The notes: generated from the sequence alone by a model not told the origin. Numbered from the stretch's first letter, positions 23,069 through 34,206 are shown. The stretch is DNA of 64,000 nt from Amblyomma americanum (GCF_052857255.1 NC_135506.1:78166324-78230323); one strand, 5' to 3'. Program-made: numbers and translations.

Positions 23069-23422
23069 ATGGACGGCGACAATTCTGATATGCTGGAGGA
23101 GGCCTGGAATCGACAGCGGAACGAGATGAAGAGGAAACTAATCTCGCAGGAAACAGACGAACAGCGCGCCGAACGACTGGCTAAACGCCGCCGTGAATAT
23201 GCCGCCGCGAGACAGGCACGTTTAACGTACGGTGTCATGACCGCTAGCAGCAGCGACAGCAGCCGGAGGAGAGACCTGAGTCCTGCTTCACTGAAGACGG
23301 CCCGTGATGAACGATGGAATGCGATCGAGAGACTTCAGTGGTGGGCCCAAGAAACCGAACAACGTGCCGTTAGGATAGAGAATATGCGTAAGAGTGACGC
23401 GACCCCTTCAATCCTTGGATAG
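23069..23422 (+). CDS. STPR-type repeat protein, short
   Basis: 117 codons from an ATG after a short GC-rich leader. The central part, KRKLISQETDEQRAERLAKR, continuing RREYAAARQARL, matches one unit of the roughly 23-residue STPR repeat (basic helical DNA-binding repeat known from silkworm FMBP-1 and present in many tick ORFs and some Helitron-associated proteins). The N-terminus is acidic; the C-terminus is Ser-rich then charged and helical. Only one clear repeat is seen where the family usually has several, so this may be a single-exon relic of a larger protein or a transposon-borne ORF. Domain match is by eye; nuclear DNA binding is inferred. Confidence 0.55.
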   Translation: MDGDNSDMLEEAWNRQRNEMKRKLISQETDEQRAERLAKRRREYAAARQARLTYGVMTASSSDSSRRRDLSPASLKTARDERWNAIERLQWWAQETEQRAVRIENMRKSDATPSILG

Positions 23423-23587
23423 CCTCGGTGCTGAAATCAAACATGGACCTACAGGTCACACTGGACGTTTATGCCTGTGCTTGATACGTTGTGGAATATG
23501 TGAACAAGGCCAAGCGGGGAGTTTCAAGCTTGCTTTCGCTACATATATCCTAGCATAGCCGAGCTAATCCAGTCATTTATGCAGCGG

Positions 23588-23722
23588 CCCCTGCTACGGC
23601 ACCTATTCCTTCATCTCTCGGTACCTCCTGTATTCCTTCTTTGTGGCACGGTTCAGGTGGCCGCCGAGATGTGGGACATATACTGCGCCATTTCCTTTCT
23701 CCAAAAACCAACTTCGGTATCA
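23588..23722 (+). mobile_element. SINE subfamily A, 3' half
   Basis: Begins at ctacggcacctattccttc and runs to tactgcgccatttcctt. It faces the minus copy that starts at 23724, so the two 3' ends meet as an inverted pair. Confidence 0.8.
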
Positions 23723-23723
23723 A

Positions 23724-24002
23724 GGAAATGGCGCAGTAACTGTCTTATCTCAGTAGACATCTGAACCGCGCCGTAAGCGAAGGGATAGAGGAGGGAGTAA
23801 AAGAAGAAATGTAGAAGAAGGGCCGTAGTGGAGGTCTCCGAAATAGTTTCGGTCGCCTGAGGATCTTCAACGTGCACTGACATCTGATTGCACACAGGCG
23901 CGTTTGCGTTTCGCCTCCATTGAAAAGCGGCCGCCGCTGTCGGGTTCCAACCCGGGTACTCCGGATCAATAGCCGAGCGCCGTAACCACTGAGCCATCGC
24001 GT
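23724..24002 (-). mobile_element. SINE subfamily A, full length
   Basis: Reverse orientation. Tail (ggaaatggcgcagtaactgt) at the left, core (cgtgcactgacat) in the middle, and tRNA-like head (cgggttccaacccgggtact, ccactgagccat) ending near 24002. Confidence 0.85.
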
Positions 24003-24039
24003 CTAGTACAGCCAAGTACCTCACAGCGAGATTGAGGCG

Positions 24040-24260
24040 TCCACTCAGCCAGGGAGCCAGTTAAGCGCACTTCCTTTCCTCGAAATCATTATAGAAGGCT
24101 AACGCCAATGGACACAATGAACGTCGAGGGGCTATAGCTTAGTGCCGCGTTTCTGCCACAACGTTGTCAATGCGACCACATGCAGCCGCACTTATGGCAC
24201 TACCACCGCGTAGTTTAAAGCGCGACTGAGGTGTTTAATGTCCCAGGGGGCCAGGAGTGC
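24040..24260. repeat. LINE 3' tail-like repeat
   Basis: Shares gagccagttaagcgcacttc, cgcgtttctgccacaacgtt and gcgcgactgaggtgt with 26305-26440 and partly with 25060-25110 and 45615-45650. Related to the 3' ends that SINE subfamily A also carries. Confidence 0.5.
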
Positions 24261-24414
24261 GCCTTTTCTTTGCTTTCGAAACTACCGCTGCATCGACTTC
24301 GGCACAGCTGCGGCATGGCAACGTCACGTGGATATCTTCAGTTCAAGGCCTTATGAAACACGAAGAACAAGCCACAAGCTACTGAAGGCAGTAGTAAAGC
24401 TTTCTATTTAAAAG

Positions 24415-24640
24415 GAAATTCTACTCCTCGCTTGGCATTGAAGATTGCTTTTGAGGAATGGCAAGACGCACTAATTGTCTCACTTCTCAGTGAACACGAA
24501 CCTCCCTCTAAAGGACGGGAGGAAGGCGGTACTGAAAGATTTTTTAACACGCACTGACCGCAAAGCACACGGGCGCCTTTCTGCGTTTCGCCCTTATCGA
24601 AACGCGCCCACCGTGGCGGGGTGGACGGCTGGTCTAATGA
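24415..24640 (-). mobile_element. SINE subfamily A, head-truncated
   Basis: Reverse orientation. Tail and core are recognisable (gcacacgggcgcctttctgc, tttcgcccttatcgaaacgc); the tRNA-like head is lost after cccaccgtggcgggg. Confidence 0.7.
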
Positions 24641-24744
24641 AACAGGAAGCAACAACCTGTCATCAGAAATAATCGCGCATTCAGTCAAGCTCACGCCAAT
24701 ACGTCATGTAAATACGGCTGGCAGCTTAGTATCGCTAAGCACGA

Positions 24745-25008
24745 AATGGGTGGATTGAACCCGACCGCGGCGGCCGCGTTTCGATGGAGGCGAAACACAT
24801 AATTGGCCCGTGTGTTATGCAATGTTAGTGCACGTCAAAGATCCCCAGATGGTCAAAATTATTCCGGAGACCCCCTCGGCATCTCATTCTTCCTTTATTT
24901 CACTGCCTCCTTTATCCCTTCGCTTACGGCGCGGTTCGGGTGTCCACCGAGTTATGTGAGACAGCTACTGCGCCATTTGCTTTCCTCAGAACCATTTTTT
25001 CAGCTTTC
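24745..25008 (+). mobile_element. SINE subfamily A
   Basis: The head is broken (only attgaacccgaccgcgg of the B-box side remains). Core and complete tail follow, ending cagctactgcgccatttgct. Confidence 0.8.
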
Positions 25009-25149
25009 TTGAAGGTGTTCACCCCCGCCACGTACTTCAAAACGTGACAGGTTTCCAGTGACCCATGGATCCAGTTATGCGCCTTTCATTTCCTTAAAAT
25101 CAATGGAGTCTACACGCTGTAAACGCAGCCGTCGCCAATGAGCCCAAAT

Positions 25150-25328
25150 AAATGCCTTTGAGGAAAGATTATGGCGCAGTAATCCTCAAAGTCATCGGTG
25201 GCCACCCGAGCCGCGCCGTAATGGAAGGGAGGAAGGTGGGACTGAAAGAAGAAAGAAAAAGAGGTGCCGTAGTGGAGGGCTCCGGAATAATTTCGATCAC
25301 CTGGAGATGTTAATTCCACTGACATCAA
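25150..25328 (-). mobile_element. SINE subfamily A, 3' two-thirds
   Basis: Reverse orientation from the tail to the core (gaggtgccgtagtggagggc, ggaataatttcgatcacctg). It abuts the LINE fragment starting at about 25330. Confidence 0.8.
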
Positions 25329-25329
25329 G

Positions 25330-26110
25330 ATCAACAAAGCAACTGCTCCTCTTAGGGTCCACAACGAAATCATCGACGCGCACATCACGGCTCATCCGAA
25401 TGGCAATCACACAAACAGGCAGAAGGGTCCTCAGGAACCTCAATATTAAGAGCCCCTCACCTTCTTACTAAAGCTATTACAAGCACCTGCAGAGCATAGT
25501 TCAAGGCTACTCCCCTTCCAAGAAGCATGCAATAGACGTAACACCAAGCATGAAGAAAAGCAAGGGCAGAGTGAATCCAGAAACACTAAGGCATGCAAGA
25601 TGGCGCCCTTGTACGTCGGTGCCGCTGGTCCCGAAGGTGCACTAGCCGTAGTGGCGGTTGGGCACAAAGGCCAAGTGCTCGATGGACTTAACAGCAGTCA
25701 GCCACGACCGTACAGCTGAAGAGGTGGCAGGAGCTCTCGCAGCCACGCATCCAGCCTCAAAATACATACCCACAGACGCAAAAATAGCACACCAAAACTT
25801 CATTGAGGATAGGGTTGTCCCGCTTGCGTTCTTGATCCTTTAAACCAGACAAACCTATGCTGACATCAAAGGGTTAATATAGATGCCTGGCGACAATGTA
25901 TAGATGTGGACAAGTTGACACACAACTCAGCTCGAGCTTTTCTTCCACTGGGCCTCACAGACCTACTGCATCAGAGTTGGACCAGTTTGATCCACTCGCA
26001 ACATACAACGAGATACTACACCCCAGATTAGAGCGGCAGACATTATCCGTCACCTGCCAAAAACCTGAGTCAACACGAGATTTACCTCTGTAGACTACAG
26101 ACTGAGTCAT
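25330..26110 (+). mobile_element. LINE ORF2 fragment with RNase H
   Basis: Frameshifted plus-strand translations match the RT-to-RNase H part of an I-superclade LINE. Pieces seen in order are YVGAAGPEGALAVVAVGHKG, RTAEEVAGALAATHPASKYI (RNase H region), IPTDAKIAHQNFI and TYADIKG. Several frame changes and stops make it inactive. Clade assignment rests on the presence of RNase H after RT. Confidence 0.7.
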
Positions 26111-26504
26111 CCCATAGCGGTCAAGTATGAAAATGCCGAATTTGTTGAGAGAAGACCGACCTGTTCAACATGGTATGGCCCTTCCAAAGAAACAATCATT
26201 GATATAACAGCCTACTCGGGATGGGTGAAGCGGAACTGTCAATGCCGAAAGTAGGACATCAACGTCAGCTTATCGACCGCGCAAGGGCAGCAGCAGAAAC
26301 CACTCCAATGCCGCGTTTCTTCCACCACGTTGTCAACGCATGCAGCGCACATCTCTGTCATTGCCGCCACTTAGCTCATTGCACGACTGAGGTGCACACT
26401 TACTCAAGGAGCCAGCTATGCGCCTTTGCTTTCCTTAAAATGATTTGAGTCTACTGAACTCCGGTAGCCTACTGCTCCAGGACGGCGTTTCTGCCTGTAC
26501 CTTG
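26111..26504. other. Repeat remnants
   Basis: 26305-26440 repeats 24150-24250 (cgcgtttcttccaccacgtt, gcacgactgaggtgca, gagccagctatgcgcctttg). The rest is unassigned. Confidence 0.45.
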
Positions 26505-26915
26505 CCTCAGCAAAGGGACTAGAGAAAGCAAACAAACGGGTTCTACTCCGATTATTGACGAATACACTGCTTTGCCCGGTAAACACTTCCATCCCGCGTT
26601 CACTGGCGGGTGCAAACACTGTGGGGAGCTGGCTGACACCTACCATATGGTTTGGGCTTGCGAGCGCAACTCAGCTCTCTCTCCCTCCCGCCCCCAACCC
26701 CCCAGCATAAGACCTACCAGAGAGGAAAGGAAGCCGGCCATGCATGGTTGCTCAGACCTCCACCTCCAGGCCCAAAAGGATTTTGCCATGAGGGCTAAGC
26801 TGGCGGCTTCGACCAATGTGGTCCCGGCATAAGGGCTCCACCGATTGCGGGGCTCTTTAAAGAGCCTCACATCTTTTATTCAATAAAAGCCTTTCACCAC
26901 CACCACCACAACGTT
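26505..26915 (+). mobile_element. LINE ORF2 C-terminus and 3' end
   Basis: KHFHPAFTGGCKHCGELADT, then YHMVWACERN, reproduces the Cys/His knuckle (CxxC...HxxxxC) that ends ORF2 in RNase H-bearing LINEs. The frame stops at 26830. It is followed by AATAAA (26882) and a caccaccaccaccac tail, so this is a genuine element 3' end, 5'-truncated. Confidence 0.75.
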
Positions 26916-27097
26916 GTCACACGTCTGGAAATATATATTTATGCTTTGCTCTGGACAGACCTACAAACATCGAAAGAACTTGATCGGGGTATACCCATCG
27001 GAACAGTTATGTACACAGAAAGAATGGCTGAGAAACAGACTTGAATAGCGTTGGTCAAACGTTTCGGGAGCCTTCGCTCTCGCCCTATGATAAGCTT

Positions 27098-27275
27098 GCC
27101 GTCCTGCTTAGCTCAGTTACTGACTGCTGCGGTGAAGCGGTGGTCCCGGCTTCAAACCCCAGACCAGGACAAATTTTTCTTTAACTGCAAAGTTTCTGAG
27201 AAAGCTATGTCTAGCTTTCCTTTCTAGCTGCGCTTGGGTGGATTCCAGTGAGTAATTAGTCCCGTATTACAAAGA
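27098..27275 (+). mobile_element. tRNA-like SINE, third family
   Basis: Head with tagctcagttac (A box) and cggcttcaaaccccag (B box), then gaccaggacaaatttttct and a body containing gagaaagctatgtctagct and gtgagtaattagtcccg. The same body forms both arms of the foldback at 54357-54590. Confidence 0.65.
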
Positions 27276-27699
27276 CTTGAATAGTGCAACGTGTTTTTGC
27301 TTTGTACCTTAGTAATAGCATATAACGCTGAACAGTAGCTGCGTTTTCACCCTAGGTCCCTCAAAAACGTAGGAGACAATGTGGACGCCGTGGGGGATCA
27401 GCAGTAATCATACTAATGATATTAATCATTAATCACTCGACCGCACATGGCTAATAATGATTTTTAGTTCGAAAGCACTTCTCTCGGGTTTCAGCAATGT
27501 CTGCGTGAAGCCACTCAGTAACTGGGTCACTGGTTTAGTGGACTCCTCAAAGGGGGTGGCGGCCGCCTAAAAATCAATATATTGAGCGTGTGCAGCCCGC
27601 CTAAGATCTGACATTCTAGGCCAGGCCATCTCGTTAAAAGGTTCCTGGAGCTGGCGGGTAAAGCTCCCTGTGTAATTGGGGGGGGGGGGGGACATCAAC
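27276..27699. other. No gene; G14 homopolymer
   Basis: Nothing recognised apart from a run of 14 G at 27678-27691, just before the LINE fragment. Confidence 0.5.
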
Positions 27700-28440
27700 G
27701 CCCCGCACCTTGTGTGGGGCAACCCAAAGGTCGAAAATTGACCGAAATATTTAACCGAGACAGACTCACGCTCACAACGCACCTTGCATTTCCAACCAGA
27801 CTGAACAAAAAGAGTCTCCTGGGGCACCTGCTCAGACCTTACGCTTGTAAAAGAGCAGCTAATCCGAATCGCTACCCAGGTCAGCACCTGGGTAGCGACC
27901 ACTATATATTCGCCACCAGCGTGACTATCAGTAGATACAAACAAAAAAGGATGGGAACTGCACGACTCGTGAATTGGGACAAATGGACGGAATCTCGCTC
28001 CCCTTCGAGAAGTTCCATTGCGGACTGCAACGCACTCTTGGGGCGTTTAAAACGTGGCACTTGAGATCTCTGATCGGTTCTAGAAAGAGCAAATGCGAAA
28101 CCTATGATCGGATGAACAAAATCGTCCACTGCACCCTGGGCACTAACGAGGAGATACTAGAACTGTTGTAGGACAGGTTTGTATTGCGTAAGCCCACACA
28201 TACCCCATATCGAGTATGCTGGTATGCCCAACGAGGTCCTTGATGCCACGGTAACGACGGAAGAAGTCCGGGTGTAACTCGATTCCATGGGGAAAAAAAA
28301 CGCCCCACGGGGCCAGATAAGGTGACCACCCGGCACCTATACTGTCTCCCTGACGACCAGATTACATCATTAGTCCAATATTTCAACGAGAAGCACTGGG
28401 ATATTGAGGCAGTTTAGCGCTCAACCTTTTCTCAGTGCCC
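27700..28440 (+). mobile_element. LINE endonuclease to reverse transcriptase fragment
   Basis: FNRDRLTLTTHLAFPTRL and LGSDHYI (the SDH signature of the EEP endonuclease) are followed, after frame changes, by GPDKVTTRHLYCLPDDQ and VQYFNEKHW, an early reverse transcriptase block. A perfect 12-bp stem with a 4-base loop (27870-27897) sits inside the endonuclease part. Confidence 0.7.
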
Positions 28441-28788
28441 ACAGAAGGCTTAAGATTCCGTTGGTTGAATGGCTTACCCAACAATTCTGCACAAAAACAG
28501 TCTTGAACGAGAAATACGCAATTATTTTCTGACATCGTTAAGATATGACTATCAATATATCCGCAGACCTCCCGTTGAGAGGCGTGCATTTTTTCTTATT
28601 AACGTTCCTATTACCGTCAAAAGCGTTAATCACTGTTTTTTTTAGGAGTTGATTGCTCGGAGCTAGCGATGATAAAACGATTTTGCTGCAAATCTGAAGA
28701 ATACACCGTTACCAGCAATATTAACTTGACAGCGTTAAGGAGCTCGTGTCGCAGAAAAGTCGGTGTCGTCGGAGTCTTTGGCCGTGAG

Positions 28789-29025
28789 CGCAAAATGACG
28801 CATCTCGGTGGGCACCTGAACGCGGTAAGGGAAGGAATTTTAACGTTACAGCGTTAAAGATTGATTGATATATGGAGTGATTGATGAACTGATTGATTGA
28901 TCGGTTGGTTGACTGAGTGACTGACTGATCGATCGATCAATCGATCGATTTTTCTTTCCCTTACGGCGCAATTCGGGTGTCCGCCGAGATATGTGAGACA
29001 GGCGTCCTTTCCTTAAATTGTCCAA
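28789..29025. mobile_element. Inverted SINE A fragments around a GATT microsatellite
   Basis: 28789-28840 is a reversed tail fragment (catctcggtgggcacctgaa). 28950-29025 is a forward tail fragment (cccttacggcgcaattcggg). Between them is a gattgatt/gatcgatc microsatellite at 28858-28950. Confidence 0.65.
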
Positions 29026-29607
29026 CGGGCCACGCATCCCGCCGAACGGGCGATGGCGTTCCGTGTACTTCTCGGCAACGCTGCGGCATGCTGTCGCGTC
29101 TCACTCTTAAAGACGAAGCTTAAGCGTCCTCCAATTGTTTTTTACAGTCAATTCTCTAATACTCAAAATTTTTGATCCAGAATGTTCGACATATTCCCTC
29201 CTAGTTTGTGGGCACCTAAATCGCGCTTCGAAGAGTGGCGGTGGTTCCCACCTACAAAAAACCGTGATTTCTACTGTTCAGTGCTTGCAAATACTAAGGC
29301 AGAATTTTTTTTTTGCTTCATGAGTTCCTGCCTATCTTGTACACCTGTCGCTTAGCCCACAAAGGCATTCAGCTTCAAATTCAAACCGGTCTTTATGCAC
29401 CCTAATGTCGCTGTGAAACCAGGACATTAACGTACGTGCTGCTTGACGGCGGCCGCAATCACTTCTGAAATAGCGTTTGTACCTGCTTTACCTAAGACGA
29501 CTCAGCCTCCTATTTCGCACAAGACTTCATCAAGGTGCGGGTAGCGTGCAATTCACTGTGCATATCCAAAATTTTTCACCAATTGCAAGAAGGACGGTTT
29601 TGCCTGA

Positions 29608-29815
29608 GCCGCCACGGTGGCTGAGTGGTATATAGTGCACGGCTGCTGACCCGAACGACGCGGTTGCGTTTCGATGTAGGCGAAATGCTAGAGGCTCGTT
29701 CGTGTACTGTACGATGTCAATGCACGTTAAAGAACCCCAGCTGGTCGAATTCGGTGCACTTCAGTACTGCGTCCCTGATAGCCTGAGTCGCTTTGGGAGG
29801 TTTTATAAACCAAGT
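29608..29815 (+). mobile_element. SINE subfamily B inside duplication copy 1
   Basis: The head lacks the B-box stretch: ctgacccgaacgacgcggtt runs directly into the tgcgtttcgatgtaggcgaa body. Tail gatagcctgagtcgctttgg is present. It sits at the same place as the SINE B in copy 2 (33113). Confidence 0.8.
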
Positions 29816-30594
29816 TTTTAAAAACCTGACGTCGCAAGAGAGAACGCCTCAGCTAAAACTTGTGCTTCGTGTCAAAACTAGCACCATACCGCCGAATAGT
29901 AAATAAGTTTCTTGCCCTAGGGTCCTCAGAAAGGCACTCGGCATGTCCACGCACTCGCAGACTCCAGCGAACCTTCATAATTCCAGCACTCACCTTTGTT
30001 TCGTCGCCACCTAGAATCCTCAAAACTGACGGCATCCTTCCCTACTCTGGTTGCTGTGCTCGAAGACAGGTATGGGCGCGTTGTCCTCCGATGAGGTGCA
30101 GGGCAACGCGGAACACTGCAGCGAAGAACACCGACCACCTTCTCAGTATGAAGCTCATCAGCTACTGAACCAAGAACAAAAGAACGAACGCTCGCCAAGA
30201 ATCGGCGTCGCTCCCACACGTGTCTCGCGCTTTTCTCGTGTTCGAATAATGCTCGCGTGAGTGAGTGGTTGATAAAAGTGGAAACGGGAAGGCACGAGCT
30301 TGTCTACTGGTGGCTCAACCAGCACGCACACTGCCGGCGTGCCGATAGAAGTATGGTGAGGAGGGGGAGAAAGGATAGGTAAAGGGAGGACATGCTCGCG
30401 AGCCCACCTTCTCTCCCTTTAGAATACACCAATGCGGTGCGCGTGGAGGCGGCGGACACGTGCACAAACGAGCGTTCGCACTCGCGGTGGTGAACAGTTC
30501 CCGCAACCCGCTGGCAGCGGCGTCTATCGAGACCAACTGGTTCGAGACTACCGAGAAGAGGCGAATAGGTATATCTACTGCCGGTATAAATACC

Positions 30595-30996
30595 CAAAAT
30601 TGGAGAATGAAAATGGATTGGATTTGAGGAAAAGAAATGACGCAGTAATGGTCTTACATATCTCGGTGGGCACCCGCACCGCCCCGGTAAGGGAGGGATA
30701 AAGGAGGGAGTGCCAGACTGAAGGAGGGAATAGGTGCAGTATCGGAGGTCTCCCGAATAATTTCGACCACCTATGAACCTTCAACGTGCCCTGACATCAC
30801 ACAGCACACCAGCGCCTTTTGCGCGGTTCTGGTGTCCAACGATATATGAGACAGATACAGCGCCATTTCCTATCCACAAAAACCCATTAATATTATTCTT
30901 TCGCATCCATCGAAACGCGCCCGCCGCGATCGGGTTCGAACCCTAGTACACTGGTTCAGTAGACGAGCGCCGTAGCCACTGCGCTAATGCGGCGGG
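30595..30996. mobile_element. Mosaic of three SINE A pieces
   Basis: 30628-30822 reversed tail-to-core; 30822-30898 forward tail (cggttctggtgtccaacgat); 30900-30996 reversed head (gcatccatcgaaacgcgccc; gggttcgaaccctagtacac). The reversed copy may have been split by insertion of the forward piece. Confidence 0.75.
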
Positions 30997-31079
30997 TAAA
31001 TAAAAATAAGACGTTCGCGATTTCACGATGGTTAGAGGTGTACAGCTAGGCTGTAAAACTAAGTGAATGGTTCACATTC

Positions 31080-31340
31080 TTTAGGATGTGGAGCGATGTG
31101 GCTGTACTACGAAAAGAAATGGACTGCGCTGTTATGGAAGGAGTAAATGAGGGACTAAGAAAAGAATGTATGTAAGAGGTGCCTGTAGTAGTGGTCGGTT
31201 CTGGAATAATTTTGGCCACATGGGAATCTAACGTGCACTGACATCGCACAGCACACGGGTGTCTTAGCGTTTCGCCTCCATTGAAGCGAAGCCGCGGTCG
31301 GGTTTGAACTTGGGTACTCCAGGTTCGAATCCGGAGTTCT
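31080..31340 (-). mobile_element. SINE subfamily A, diverged
   Basis: Reverse orientation. Core (cgtgcactgacatcgcacag) is clear, the tail is diverged, and the head ends in cgggtttgaacttgggtact. Abuts the LINE fragment that follows. Confidence 0.75.
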
Positions 31341-31364
31341 TTCCTTCAGGGAGTTTTTCAGGGA

Positions 31365-31970
31365 GGGCTCGGATCTCATTTCACCGCATTACCAAACATT
31401 TTAGGCAGGAGAGGAGCGTTTATTTCACTCCAGACATCTTTCAACTAAGGCGTAGTCTTCAAGCGCGCTCGTCTCTATACCTTCTCTGCTAGCGCATATA
31501 GGTACATCCTAACCAGCTTAACCCGCAGTGTAAGCGCTCAGGCATTCGAGACACTTGGGATCACATCCTGTGAGACTGCAGGAAAGAACCGAAATTAAAA
31601 ATTGGTTTTTGTGGAAAGGAAGTGCCGCAGTAACTGTCATGTATCTCGGTGGACACTGAACCACACAGTAAGGAAGGCGATAAATGGGGGAGTGAAAAGG
31701 AAGAGGTGCCGTGTTGGAGGTCTCCGGAATAATATACACCATCGAGGGATCTTTAACGCGCACTGACATCGCACAGCACACGGGAGCGTTTTGCGTTTTT
31801 TTAATAAAATTCCTTCTCTAGAGCAATGGGAGGCCGTGCTGACCAGCTTGGACTCAAGGACGCAAGTCTGGGCCACATAGCATATCTCTCCTGTAACCAG
31901 CTCTTTTCGACATAACATGTATCTCCTGTAGCCGGCTCTTTTCGACGAAATAATTGTTTTGAATTAAGTA
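31365..31970 (+). mobile_element. LINE ORF2 C-terminus, split by a SINE
   Basis: ISFHRITKHFRQERSVYF, then NQLNPQCKRSGIRDTWDHIL and DCRKEPK (Cys/His knuckle before the ORF2 end), interrupted by the SINE at 31598-31800. It resumes with LEQWEAVLTSLDS, QVWAT and ctcttttcgacgaaat. Aligns with 35330-35960. Confidence 0.75.
31598..31800 (-). mobile_element. SINE subfamily A inserted in the LINE
   Basis: Reverse orientation from attggtttttgtggaaagga to gcacacgggagcgttttgcg; head missing. Splits the LINE coding remnant, so it is younger than that LINE. Confidence 0.8.
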
Positions 31971-32084
31971 TATTACAGCAAAAGCGATTACAGGTTTGCT
32001 ATGTTATATAAACCTGACAGGGTGCCTTCATCGCTGCTGGCCTGTAGGCCTAGCCAGTTAAACATTCAATACCAGGAAATGAAA

Positions 32085-32170
32085 GACGCGGTGAGTTTAT
32101 AACATCTTAGTGGACACCTCAACCATGCCGTGAGTTAAGGGAGTTCGAGGTTGTCTCTGGAATAGCGTTG
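32085..32170 (-). mobile_element. SINE subfamily A tail remnant
   Basis: Short diverged reverse fragment (cttagtggacacctcaacca, gtgagttaagggagtt). The LINE copy at 35.9 kb is also followed by a SINE remnant, so the pair may have been duplicated together. Confidence 0.5.
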
Positions 32171-33112
32171 CTTTTACTGCGAATGTTCAAAACTTTATGA
32201 ACACAATCCTTTCTTGAGCCTTGTTTGCATGAATGTAACAGAAGTCGACTCCAGTCGCCTTATTAGGTAGAGTACAAAACGTGGAAGGAAGAGAGTTAAG
32301 GGTGAGTCAGGCCTTTCTTTCAAAAAACCTGCTTTTTCCCTCAAAAGAAGAGCTAGAGTGAACCTCTGTCGCATTCATGTAAAAGCGACTGTAAATCAAA
32401 AGATTTCACTATAACAATCAATATATCCGCGAACCTATCGACAGGCCTGCATTTTTCCTTATTAACGTTTTTGCTGTCGCCAAACCGTTTCCATTGGTTT
32501 TTATGTGAGTCGTAACTGCTGGATGTAAGCCATCGAAAAATTCGAAAGAAATATCTTGATACACATCGTAAAAAACGAACATTACGCTGAATATTTCCAT
32601 AACAATAAAATTTCTAATCAAAATATTGGTCCAAGAATGCTGGACATGTGCTTCTGTGGTCGGGTCGATACCTTGGTCGGGCTTTGAGGTACTTAACTGT
32701 GGTGTCCACTAGCAGAAACCCGTGATTTCGCACGGTTTTTCATGCTCATGAATGCTAAACAGCCTGCCATTATTTTTCGCTTCATGAGTTCGTTGGTTTA
32801 GGCTATCGAACTAATCCGATGGATACCGTTCAACTGCACCTTGTACAGCTGTCGCTTATCTTAACCATACATTCAGCTTCATTCAGTAAGGTGCCTCTAT
32901 GGACCGTAATGTCGCTGTAAAACCAGGGCATTACCATACGTGCTGTTTAAAGACGGCAACAACCACTTCTGAAGCGGCGTTCGCACCTGCTCTACCTATG
33001 ACGACCTCCCTCGTATTTCGCACATGAAGGGATCAAATTTCGGGTAGCGTTCCATTTACTGCGAATGTTCAAAACTTCCGCACAAATTGCAAGAGGGACG
33101 CATTTGCCTGAG

Positions 33113-33345
33113 ACGCCGCGATGGCTCAGTGGTTTTAATGCCAGGCTGCTAAACAAAAGGACCTTAGTTCGATCCCGGCCCTAGGCGGTCGCATTGCAAC
33201 GTAGGAGAAAATTTAGAGGCTCTTGTACAGTGCGATATCGCCGCACGTTAAGAACTCTAGTCGGTCAAGATTTCCGCAGCAGTCTACTACGGCGTTCCTT
33301 AAAGGCGGAGTCACTTCGACACTTCGAGCCCCATAAAATCAGGCT
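33113..33345 (+). mobile_element. SINE subfamily B inside duplication copy 2
   Basis: Head with gatggctcagtggttttaat and agttcgatcccggcc (B box intact here), diverged body, and a decayed tail (cggagtcacttcgacacttc). Confidence 0.75.
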
Positions 33346-33655
33346 TTTAAAAGCTCACGTCACCATAAAGAAGGCCCCCCGGAAAAGTCAAGCGCTTCCT
33401 GTGGATCTCTTGCACCTCAGTAACAGCATACAACCAAACAGTAACTACGTTTCTTGCCCTAGAGTCCTCAGAAACGTTCACGCACTCTCAAACGCAAGCG
33501 AAGTATCATGATAATTCCAGCACTCACCTCTCAGTGGCCGTCACCGAGACTACCCTGGGTGCTGGGCTGGAAGACGTGAATGTGGGTACCTCCGTTGTTC
33601 TCCGATGAGATGAAGTCGAACGGCGAACACTGCAGCGTAGAACATCGACCACCTT

Positions 33656-33750
33656 AGTTGTTGTTGTTTTTGCCTGAAAGATGATGGCACATACCCACGG
33701 TGGGGGATTGGCCAGGGTTTGGTGCAGATCCAAACAGGGAAGTTTGAAGC
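33656..33750 (-). repeat. Interspersed repeat inserted in duplication copy 2
   Basis: Begins with ttgttgttgtttttgc and continues with gatggcacatacccacggtg and ggattggccagggtttggtg. Absent from the matching place in copy 1. The GTT-rich start looks like a reversed AAC tail. I recall similar sequence as common in tick genomes. Confidence 0.5.
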
Positions 33751-33933
33751 TCATCGACGACTGAACCATGGACAAAACCAATGCTCATCAAGAATCGGCA
33801 TCGATCTCGCACATGCCTCGCGCTTGCCCCATTTTCGAATATTGGTCGCGAGCCCACCTCCTCTTCGTTTATAATACACGAGTACGGCGCACGTGCAGGC
33901 GGCAGAGCACGAGCACAAACCAGCGTTTGCACA

Positions 33934-34205
33934 CACACGGGCGCCTTAGCGTTTCGCGTTCATCGAAACGCAGCTGTCGCAGCGGCTGCTTTTTGATGGA
34001 GGCGAAACGCTAAGGCGTCCGTGTGCTCTGCGATGTCAGCGCACGTTAAAGATCCCCAGGCGGTGGAAATTATTCCTGAGCCCTCCACCACGGCACCTCT
34101 TTCCTCCTTTCTTCTTTCAATCATTCCTTTATTCCTTCGCTTAAAGCGCGGCTCAGGTGTCAGCCTAAATGTGAGAGATATTGCGTAATTTCCTTTCCCC
34201 AAAAA
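33934..34205. mobile_element. SINE A pair with palindromic head junction
   Basis: 33934-33980 is a reversed core fragment (gcgccttagcgtttcgcg), 33985-34205 a forward body and tail. Together they form an inverted repeat of about 40 bases per arm around the missing tRNA head. Confidence 0.75.
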
Positions 34206-34206
34206 C

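Larger units (their letters stand above)
28500..30480. repeat. Large dispersed duplication, copy 1
   Basis: Aligns by eye, with indels, to 32400-33940. Shared landmarks in order: atcaatatatccgc, gcttcatgagttc, gcattcagcttca, taatgtcgctgt, tgcctgag next to a SINE B, tttcttgccctag, aattccagcactcacct, ctccgatgag, gaacactgcagcg, tcgcgagcccacct. Much longer in its first part than copy 2 because of SINE and microsatellite insertions. Confidence 0.7.
32400..33940. repeat. Large dispersed duplication, copy 2
   Basis: Partner of 28500-30480. It carries the same SINE B at the matching place and an extra inserted repeat at 33656-33750. The last part (tcgcgagcccacctcctctt, gcgcacgtgcaggcggcaga) corresponds to 30390-30470 of copy 1. 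Confidence 0.7.

Noticed and set aside
27098..27170. tRNA gene candidate
   Set aside because: Acceptor and anticodon arms do not fold well, and the body is shared with the foldback at 54357.
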